Below are positions 25,886 to 32,525 of a stretch of DNA of 32,525 nucleotides, piece after piece; the first letter of the stretch is position 1; every line of letters begins with the position of its first letter. Under the pieces are notes generated by a model. That model did no database searches, was not told where the DNA came from, and saw only the letters and a list, made by a program, of their open reading frames with translations. The stretch is from Gemmatimonadaceae bacterium (lineage in GTDB: Bacteria > Gemmatimonadota > Gemmatimonadetes > Gemmatimonadales > Gemmatimonadaceae): assembly GCA_025450815.1 (NCBI GenBank), contig JANWLO010000088.1, forward strand, positions 1-32,525, given 5' to 3'. The position numbers were made by a program, and so were the translations under genes.

Positions 25886-26677
25886 ATGGCGGACGGCCTG
25901 ACTACGCCGGCATCGACCTCGTCCACGGCGCGTCCGCTCGCGTGGCGGCGCGCAACGGTAACGCGCATCGTGCAGGAGACTCCGCGCGTGCGCACGATTG
26001 TGTTCGACGTTCCAGAATGGCCCGGGCATCGCGCGGGCCAGCACGTGGACGTGCGTCTTACGGCGGAAGATGGCTACCAGACGGAGCGCAGCTACTCGAT
26101 CGCGTCGCCGCCCGAGGATGCGCGCATATCACTCACGATCGAGCGCCTCGAGGACGGCGAGGTGTCGTCGTACCTCGTCGGCGAGCTCCGCGTTGGCGAC
26201 ACGATCGAGCTGCGCGGCCCGATCGGCGGCCACTTCGTTTGGGACTTCTCCGACGGCGGTCCGCTCGTGCTCGTGGGCGGCGGATCGGGGATCGTCCCGC
26301 TCATGGCGATGCTGCGGCATCGCGCGCTCGCGAGCGCAGACGTTCAGCGCGCGCTACCGGCGCGACTGCTCTACTCCTCGCGCGAGTGGAGCGAAGTGAT
26401 CTATCGCGACGAGCTGGCGCGACTAGCCGCGGACGACCCAACTCTCCGCATCGTCCACACGATCACTCGCAAGCCGCCACTCGGGTGGACGGGCTTTCGC
26501 CGCCGCATCGACCGCGCGATGCTCGAAGCTTTCGCGGGCACAGCGGCCGAGCGCCCACGGCTGTTCGTCTGTGGCCCGACGCCGCTAGTCGAATCCGTCG
26601 CGGACACGCTCGTCACGCTGACCTACGATCCCGCGACTATACGCACCGAACGCTTTGGCCCAACCGGCGGCACGTAG
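25886..26677 (+). CDS. Ferredoxin-NADP reductase-like FAD/NAD(P) oxidoreductase
   Basis: GQHVDVRLTAEDGYQTERSYSIASPPED (FAD), LVGGGSGIVPLMAMLRH, LFVCGPTPLVESVADTL (NAD); no C-terminal Fe-S domain. Confidence 0.92.
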   Translation: MADGLTTPASTSSTARPLAWRRATVTRIVQETPRVRTIVFDVPEWPGHRAGQHVDVRLTAEDGYQTERSYSIASPPEDARISLTIERLEDGEVSSYLVGELRVGDTIELRGPIGGHFVWDFSDGGPLVLVGGGSGIVPLMAMLRHRALASADVQRALPARLLYSSREWSEVIYRDELARLAADDPTLRIVHTITRKPPLGWTGFRRRIDRAMLEAFAGTAAERPRLFVCGPTPLVESVADTLVTLTYDPATIRTERFGPTGGT

Positions 26678-26737
26678 ACTCGGCTAACGGATCAAACGGG
26701 CGAAAGCGGGCGACAGCTGCGCCGCGGGTTGCTACCG

Positions 26738-28123
26738 CTACTGTACGAGCGTGGCCAGAAAGGTCTCCGACCATTCGCTCACATCGTGCTTCGTAACGTG
26801 CTCGCGCAGCGCCTGCATGCGCTCGCGTCGCTCCGCACGCGGCATCGTCAGCGCCAGGTTGATCGACTCGGACATCCCATCCACGTCGTAGGGATTGACG
26901 ATCAGCGCGCGCGTCAGCTCGTCCGCCGCGCCGGCGAACTCGCTGAGCACCAGCACGCCGTCGCCGTCTACCCGCGAGGCCACGAACTCCTTGGCCACGA
27001 GATTCATCCCGTCGCGAAGCGGCGTGACGAGCAGAACGTCAGCGGCGCGATAGAGGGCGGAGAGCACTGTGTCGTTCACGCTGCGATTGATGTAGCGAAT
27101 AGGCGTCCAGCGATGCGTGCCGAAGCGTCCGTTGATGCGGCCCACCAGCTCCTCCACGGTGCGACGCACGCTCTGGTACGCCGCCAGCCCCTCGCGCGAC
27201 GGCACCGCCACCTGCACGAGGCGAATGCGCTCGAGCCACTCCGGGTGCGTGGTGAGCAAGCGCTCGAAGGCGAGCAGCCGCCGCGGCAGTCCCTTGCTGT
27301 AGTCGAGCCGGTCGATGCCCACCAGCAGGCACACATCGCGATCCGCGCGCAGTCGCGCCGACTCGGCGAGCACCTTCCGGTCCGCCGCGCGTTCAGCGTA
27401 GGTGGCGCTGTCCACGCCCATGGGGAAGTAGCCGAGCCGCACGCTTCGCTTTCCGTACGCGATCACGTCGTTCTTCATCTCGATGCCTAGCAACCTGCGC
27501 AGCGCGGCTGTGAAGTGGCCGCGATAGCGACGAGTGTGAAAGCCGACGAGGTCCGCGCCGAGCAACCCCTCCACGAGCCATTGGCGGCGCGGGAGCGCGA
27601 AGAAGATCTCCGGATTCGGAAAGGGGATGTGCAGAAAAAATCCGATGCGGACGTCTGGCATTCGCTCGCGCAAGAGTGCGGGCACGCGCATCAGTTGATA
27701 GTCGTGAATCCAGATCGTGTCGCCGGGCCGCGCGCACGCGGCGATCATGTCGGCGTAGCGGGCGTTCACCGACTCGTATGTTTCCCACCCCTCGATCACG
27801 TCGGGCAGCCGTTCGAGCTGGTCGTGGAACATCGGCCAGATCACGCCGTTCGAGATGTGTTCGTAGAATATGGAAACCTCTTCGTCGGAGAGAGGCACCT
27901 CGACGAGACGACGCGAAGTGAGCTGCGTCTGCAGCGCGCGCCGCGCGGCCGGCGATGCGCTCGCATCCAGACCGCTCCAGCCTACCCAGAGGCTCTCCGA
28001 GTTCGCGTGCACCGCGCCCAGCCCGGTGGCGAGTCCGCCCGAGCTCGACGACAGCTCGATGCCGTCACCATCGCAGGAGACCGTGATCGGAAGGCGGTTC
28101 GAGACGATGATGAGTCGTCCCAT
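26738..28123 (-). CDS. otsA: Alpha,alpha-trehalose-phosphate synthase (GT20)
   Basis: [90 protein letters not shown]. Confidence 0.96.
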   Translation of the reverse strand: MGRLIIVSNRLPITVSCDGDGIELSSSSGGLATGLGAVHANSESLWVGWSGLDASASPAARRALQTQLTSRRLVEVPLSDEEVSIFYEHISNGVIWPMFHDQLERLPDVIEGWETYESVNARYADMIAACARPGDTIWIHDYQLMRVPALLRERMPDVRIGFFLHIPFPNPEIFFALPRRQWLVEGLLGADLVGFHTRRYRGHFTAALRRLLGIEMKNDVIAYGKRSVRLGYFPMGVDSATYAERAADRKVLAESARLRADRDVCLLVGIDRLDYSKGLPRRLLAFERLLTTHPEWLERIRLVQVAVPSREGLAAYQSVRRTVEELVGRINGRFGTHRWTPIRYINRSVNDTVLSALYRAADVLLVTPLRDGMNLVAKEFVASRVDGDGVLVLSEFAGAADELTRALIVNPYDVDGMSESINLALTMPRAERRERMQALREHVTKHDVSEWSETFLATLVQ

Positions 28124-28293
28124 CAGTTGCCGTGCATGTGATGACCTCGAGCTGCCGGATGCGTGCGTCGCCGAGCGTTCCTCGAAACCTTAACCCGATG
28201 CCGCCGCGATCGGGAGGCGAAAATGCTGGCACCGGCGCTTCCCCGCGCAGTATCATAGAGAGATCGCTCATTTGGCTCCTCAACTCTCGAATC

Positions 28294-30291
28294 GTGCACT
28301 CACTCGTTCGGCTCGCGGCGTTGCTCGCACTCGCCGCTCCACTACCCGCGCACTCCGCCAAACGCCCGCTGCGCTCGGACGACATCTACCGCCTTCGCGA
28401 CGTACACGACCCCGAGCGCTCTCCCGACGGCAAGTGGGTGGCGTACGCACTATCCACGGTCGACACAACGCGCGACAAGAACAGCTCCGACCTCTGGATG
28501 GTGAGCTGGGACGGCACGCAGCAAATCCAGCTCACGAACACTCCCGAAAGCGAGAGCTCGCCGCGCTGGAGTCCGGATGGGAAATGGCTGTCCTTTCTTT
28601 CATCGCGGCAGGGCGGCGACGGATCGCAGCTCTGGCTGTTCAACCGCCTGGGCGGCGAGCCGATGCGGGTGAGCAACGTCGCCGGCGGCATCGACGACTA
28701 TGCGTGGTCGCCTGACTCGAAGCGGCTCGTGTTCGTGGTTAGCGATCCCGACACAGAAAGCACGAAGAGCGCGACGAAGAGGCCGATCGTCATCGATCGC
28801 TATCACTTCAAGTCCGATCCCGGCGGCTATCTCCTCGCGAGCCACGAACATCTCGCGCTCTTCGATTTGGAGTCTCGCCGCACCGAGCCGCTCACATCCG
28901 GCAGCAACGACGAGACCGATCCGGTGTGGTCGCCAGATGGCGCGCGCATCGCGTTCGTCAGCAAGCGCGTGCCCGGCGATCCGGATCGGAGCGAGAACGA
29001 CGACATCTTCGTCATCGATGCAAAACCCGGCGCCGAGATCAAGCGGCTCACGCGATACGATGGCGAGGACGACGGACGCATCGCGTGGAGTCCCGATGGC
29101 TCGCGCATCGCGTATCTCACCGGTATCGGACTCCCGGATCATTCGTACCGGATGTGGAAGCTTGCCGTGATCTCCTCATCCGGCGGCGCCGCGACGGTGC
29201 TCACCGAGGCGCTCGACCGCCAAGTGATCCAGCCGGCGTGGTCCCCCGATGGCGCCTCAATCTACATGCTCGAAGAGGACGACCGTTCGCAGTACGTCGC
29301 GAAGATCGCAGCGAGCGGCGGCCCCGTAGAGCGCGTGGCCGGCGACAAGCACATGATCACCTCACTCGACATCGGACGCGACGGCGGCGCCACGCTGCTC
29401 ATGGCGAGCGATAGCGCGCCGCCGGAGCTGTACGCGCTCGAGGGAACCACACTGCGGCGCCTCACACACCAGAACGACGCCTGGCTCGGCGACGTACAGC
29501 TCGGCATCACCGAGGAGTTCTCGTCGCGCAGCAAGGATGGCTGGGAGGTGCACGGCATCATGGTGAAACCCGCTTCGTACATCGCGGGTCGGAGGTATCC
29601 CACACTACTTCGCATTCACGGCGGACCATCGTGCTGCCAGGACTCGCACGCATTCAACATCGAGCGCGAGCTCTTCGCTGCGAACGGCTACGTAGTGATC
29701 GCGCCCAACTATCGTGGCAGCCGCGGCCGCGGTGCCGCGCATCAGCGCGCAATCTCCGGCGGCGACAAGGGAAAGGAAGTGCTCGATCTGCTCGGCGCCG
29801 TCGACTACGCCGTCAAAATCGGAGTCGCGGATCCCGATCATCTCGGCGTTGGCGGATGGAGCAACGGCGCAATCCTCACCGATCGCATCATCGCAATCGA
29901 CCATCGATTCAAGGGCGCGATCGCGGGCGCCGGCAGCGCGAACGCGCTCGCGATGTACGGCACGGACCAGTACACGCCCAAATCGGGAACCGGTCCCTGG
30001 CAGGATCCGCAGAAGTGGATCGACAGATCTTATCCTTTCTTCCACGCGAACCAGATCACTACGCCCACGCTCTTCCTGGGCGGCGACAGGGATTTCAACG
30101 TGCCCATAGCGGGGAGCGAGCAGATGTACGTGGCGTTGCGCAGTCTTGGTGTGCCGTCCGAGCTCATCATCTACCCGGATCAGCACCACAACATCTCCAC
30201 GCCGAGCTACAAGAAAGATCGTCTCGATCGCTACGTCGCGTGGTACGACCGTTACGTGAAGGGCACGACGGCGCTCGTCGAGGGACGATGA
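28294..30291 (+). CDS. S9 family peptidase (full length)
   Basis: Signal peptide from GTG 28294 (HSLVRLAALLALAAPLPAHSA); beta-propeller WSPDGKWL repeats; GVGGWSNGA, FLGGDRDFNVP, DQHHN. ORF is open from 28132. Confidence 0.93.
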   Translation: MHSLVRLAALLALAAPLPAHSAKRPLRSDDIYRLRDVHDPERSPDGKWVAYALSTVDTTRDKNSSDLWMVSWDGTQQIQLTNTPESESSPRWSPDGKWLSFLSSRQGGDGSQLWLFNRLGGEPMRVSNVAGGIDDYAWSPDSKRLVFVVSDPDTESTKSATKRPIVIDRYHFKSDPGGYLLASHEHLALFDLESRRTEPLTSGSNDETDPVWSPDGARIAFVSKRVPGDPDRSENDDIFVIDAKPGAEIKRLTRYDGEDDGRIAWSPDGSRIAYLTGIGLPDHSYRMWKLAVISSSGGAATVLTEALDRQVIQPAWSPDGASIYMLEEDDRSQYVAKIAASGGPVERVAGDKHMITSLDIGRDGGATLLMASDSAPPELYALEGTTLRRLTHQNDAWLGDVQLGITEEFSSRSKDGWEVHGIMVKPASYIAGRRYPTLLRIHGGPSCCQDSHAFNIERELFAANGYVVIAPNYRGSRGRGAAHQRAISGGDKGKEVLDLLGAVDYAVKIGVADPDHLGVGGWSNGAILTDRIIAIDHRFKGAIAGAGSANALAMYGTDQYTPKSGTGPWQDPQKWIDRSYPFFHANQITTPTLFLGGDRDFNVPIAGSEQMYVALRSLGVPSELIIYPDQHHNISTPSYKKDRLDRYVAWYDRYVKGTTALVEGR

Positions 30292-30294
30292 GAA

Positions 30295-30331
30295 AGCGTC
30301 CCATTCGCGTGGAAACCACGGATGGGACGCT
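30295..30331. terminator. Bidirectional terminator-like hairpin between convergent genes
   Basis: AGCGTCCCAT / ATGGGACGCT perfect 10-bp outer stem with an inner CGTGG-AAA-CCACG stem; begins right after the S9 peptidase stop. Confidence 0.7.
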
Positions 30332-30363
30332 CCACCAAATCAAGTACGATACGAGCGACCGGC

Positions 30364-30687
30364 CTATTTGCGATGTACCATGCGATTCCAGCCGTCGCGC
30401 ACGGCGTCCTTCATGTGCTCCCACGTGCTCGTGCCGCGGTGCTCGTAGCGATCCCATCCCGTGCGCAGCTCGCTCTCGACGTCCTCCCACTTGCCATTGT
30501 GCAGCTTCTGCGCCGATTCGCATCCGTACCGATAACCGGGCATGTAATACGCGAACCCGCGGTCCGCGTTCACGTAGGGTCGTGATGCCCAGTTCTCGCG
30601 CCAGAATTCCCTCTCGCTCGACCAGTCTCCCAACTGCTCGCCCGTCGCTCCGAAACCCTGCGTGGGGTTCGTATCCCGCTCCGCCAT
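30364..30687 (-). CDS. Conserved-looking hypothetical protein, Trp/Tyr-rich
   Basis: MAERDTNPTQGFGATGEQLGDWSSEREFWRENWASRPYVNADRGFAYYMPGYRYGCESAQKLHNGKWEDVESELRTGWDRYEHRGTSTWEHMKDAVRDGWNRMVHRK. Confidence 0.75.
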   Translation of the reverse strand: MAERDTNPTQGFGATGEQLGDWSSEREFWRENWASRPYVNADRGFAYYMPGYRYGCESAQKLHNGKWEDVESELRTGWDRYEHRGTSTWEHMKDAVRDGWNRMVHRK

Positions 30688-30763
30688 GTCGTCCTCCGTT
30701 GCCGAAGTCGAGCGAAATGTGTGGCAGACGGCGTGCCACTTGCCGCTGAGCGGACGCGATCGC

Positions 30764-31690
30764 CTACCGCAGATATTTCCGGAACCACGCGATAGTCATC
30801 GGCCACGCCTGCTTTGTCGCGTCGAGATTCGCCTGCATGATCGATCCATCTTCCTGCGTCTGCGCGCGCAGAAAACCGTGCGCCGCTCCGGCGAAGATCG
30901 TGTGCTCGTAGGTGCGGCCGAGCGCCTTCATTGCAGAGTCGGTGCCGGGCACTGTGAGCGCGATGCGCGCGTCGGTGCCCCCGTAGAGGCCGAGCACTGG
31001 CGCGTGCACGTTGGGCAGCTGATCGGCGGATGGCGGTGTGCCGTAGTACACGACGGAGGCGCCGAACTGCGGCGATGTGCCCGCGTGGGCGGCGTGCGCG
31101 AACGATATCCCGCCGCCCCAGCAGAAACCCACGATACCGTATTTCTTTTCCGCCGACGGGAACGCCATCGCATATTGCGCCACGGCGTCGAGCTTCCGCT
31201 GAATGTCCGCGGCATCGAGAGTGCGAATGAGCGCTGGCGCCTGTGCCTTGAGGGCGCTGTCGGAGAGATTCGCCGTGATCTTGCCGGTAAGTAGATCGGG
31301 CGCGATGGCGATGAAGCCATCAGCCGCGAATTGGTCGGCCACAGCGCGGGCCCAGTTCGACAGTCCGTAAATTTCGTGGACGACGACGATCACCGGGGCC
31401 TTCCCGCTCACCTGCGGATAGACGACCCACGCTCGCACGCTGTCGCTTCCCACCTTCACCATCACCCACTCGCCGTGGCGCGGAGACTTGCTCAGCCGCA
31501 ACTCCGCGTCGGCACCGCCGGCCGGCAGGTCCGCGGCCTGACGCGCGGCATCGCGCGCCGCATCCGGCGTCGCGATCGTGCTCGTCATCGCCTCGTGGCC
31601 GGAATGTTGGTCAGCAGCTTCGGCGTGGCGCGAGCACGCGCCGGCGAGGCACAGGGTGAAGAGCGCGAGTAGAGCATGGCCGCTTCGCAT
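30764..31690 (-). CDS. Dienelactone hydrolase family lipoprotein
   Basis: Lipobox CLAGAC; VVHEIYGLSNWARAVADQFAADGFIAIAPDLL; GIVGFCWGGGISF; GLYGGTDARI; FAGAAHGF. Confidence 0.92.
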   Translation of the reverse strand: MRSGHALLALFTLCLAGACSRHAEAADQHSGHEAMTSTIATPDAARDAARQAADLPAGGADAELRLSKSPRHGEWVMVKVGSDSVRAWVVYPQVSGKAPVIVVVHEIYGLSNWARAVADQFAADGFIAIAPDLLTGKITANLSDSALKAQAPALIRTLDAADIQRKLDAVAQYAMAFPSAEKKYGIVGFCWGGGISFAHAAHAGTSPQFGASVVYYGTPPSADQLPNVHAPVLGLYGGTDARIALTVPGTDSAMKALGRTYEHTIFAGAAHGFLRAQTQEDGSIMQANLDATKQAWPMTIAWFRKYLR

Positions 31691-31704
31691 AATGAGAGCT
31701 CCGA

Positions 31705-32525
31705 TCACTTTGGGATGATGTAGTCCTGCGCGGCGATGATCTGCCAGCCCGCATCGTGCCGCTGCCAGGTATCCGTGAACTGATATCGACGATCGAACGG
31801 TCCGTCTTTTCCCTTCCCTTTTACGTGGAGCACGCCGGTGATCACCTGCGTCGCGCCGAAATCGTGCGCGGTCATCCCTTCGTTCCCCGCCCAGTCCACG
31901 TGATCGTCGCCGGCAACGCTGCCGATGACGTCGGCGCGGCTCATCACGCTCGCGTTCTCTGTGTACACGAATCCGGGCGCGAGGAGGCGGCCGAACACGC
32001 TCGAGTCACGCGCGACGAGTCCCTTCGTCCACTGCTCTTCCAGTTGAATCGGCGCCGATTGCGCGACACTCGATGTCTCTGCCGGCGCGCTCGCGGCCGG
32101 CGACGATGACGCGCCTCCCGCCGGCGCCTGGTACACCGCGCTCCCGCCAACGTACGTCGCCACCACGTGCGCACCGAGAATCTGCTCGTTGGGCACCTTC
32201 ATGATGTCGCGGTCGACAATGGTGAAGTCCGCGTATTTTCCCGCCGAGATCGAGCCGAGCTCGTTCTCCTGAAACGCGGCGAACGCGGGCCAGATCGTGA
32301 TCGAGCGCAGCGCCTCCTTTCGCGTCATGCGCTGATCGGGATACCAGCCACCCACAGGCATGTTGTCCGCGTCCTGTCGGGTGACCGCCGAGTGAAACGT
32401 GATGATCGGGCTCACGTGCTCCACGGGAAAGTCGGTGCCGTTGGGGATGATGACGCCGGTGTTGAGGAGCGATCGCCACGCGTACGCGCCGCGAATGCGC
32501 ACCGGCCCAAGGCGGCGCTCGGCCC
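31705..32525 (-). CDS. Amidohydrolase family 3 (YtcJ-like) with C-terminal NTF2-like (DUF4440) domain; N-terminus outside window
   Basis: GTDFPVEHVSPIITFHSAVTRQD...EALRSITIWPAFAAFQENELGSISAGKYADFTIVDRDIMKVP, low-complexity Ala/Ser linker, then LEEQWTKGLVARDSSVFGRLLAPGFVYTENASVMSRADVI...WQIIAAQDYIIPK. Frame stays open to the window edge. Confidence 0.88.
   Translation of the reverse strand, partial: AERRLGPVRIRGAYAWRSLLNTGVIIPNGTDFPVEHVSPIITFHSAVTRQDADNMPVGGWYPDQRMTRKEALRSITIWPAFAAFQENELGSISAGKYADFTIVDRDIMKVPNEQILGAHVVATYVGGSAVYQAPAGGASSSPAASAPAETSSVAQSAPIQLEEQWTKGLVARDSSVFGRLLAPGFVYTENASVMSRADVIGSVAGDDHVDWAGNEGMTAHDFGATQVITGVLHVKGKGKDGPFDRRYQFTDTWQRHDAGWQIIAAQDYIIPK

Noticed and set aside
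30288-30480. Plus-strand frame MRKRPIRVETTDGTLHQIKYDTSDRPICDV... whose ATG overlaps the S9 peptidase stop
   Set aside because: First codons span the strong hairpin and the frame then runs antisense into the better supported 107-aa minus-strand gene, becoming Arg/Cys/Ser-rich.
1-32525. CRISPR array, prophage, toxin-antitoxin or defence island
   Set aside because: No regularly spaced repeats, Cas, integrase, transposase, restriction or abortive-infection families seen. RmuC and the hybrid kinase are ordinary housekeeping/sensory genes here.

Overview
High-GC bacterial chromosomal segment. The mix of PadR + ADOP-type permease, two S9 peptidases and a PQQ alcohol dehydrogenase resembles Gemmatimonadota or Acidobacteriota, but that taxonomic guess is inference only. 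I support about 26 protein-coding genes: S9 peptidases, L,D-transpeptidase, FAD oxidoreductase, type IV pilin, SHOCT protein, TonB receptor with a Cys/His-rich partner, hybrid histidine kinase, LTXXQ protein, DoxX/NAD(P)/VOC operon, MsrA, TMEM175-like channel, DUF5671 protein, PQQ alcohol dehydrogenase with cytochrome c, RmuC, PadR + ADOP permease, cytidylate-kinase-like protein, Mo-oxidoreductase with flavin reductase, OtsA, dienelactone hydrolase and amidohydrolase. No rRNA, tRNA, CRISPR array, transposase, prophage or recognisable defence island was seen. The least ordinary stretch is the roughly 1 kb gene-poor region at 4.79-5.73 kb. It holds a start-less coding-like remnant, an imperfect inverted-repeat element and an uncalled 29-aa membrane micro-ORF with its own terminator. 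Other points worth follow-up are a PQQ dehydrogenase with the Asp-x-Asp signature of lanthanide enzymes, coupled to an uncharacterised membrane/pseudopilin-like pair; a Cys/His-rich secreted protein beside a TonB receptor; and palindromic operators ahead of padR and doxX. I did not find a convincing new multi-gene system; the findings are candidates.
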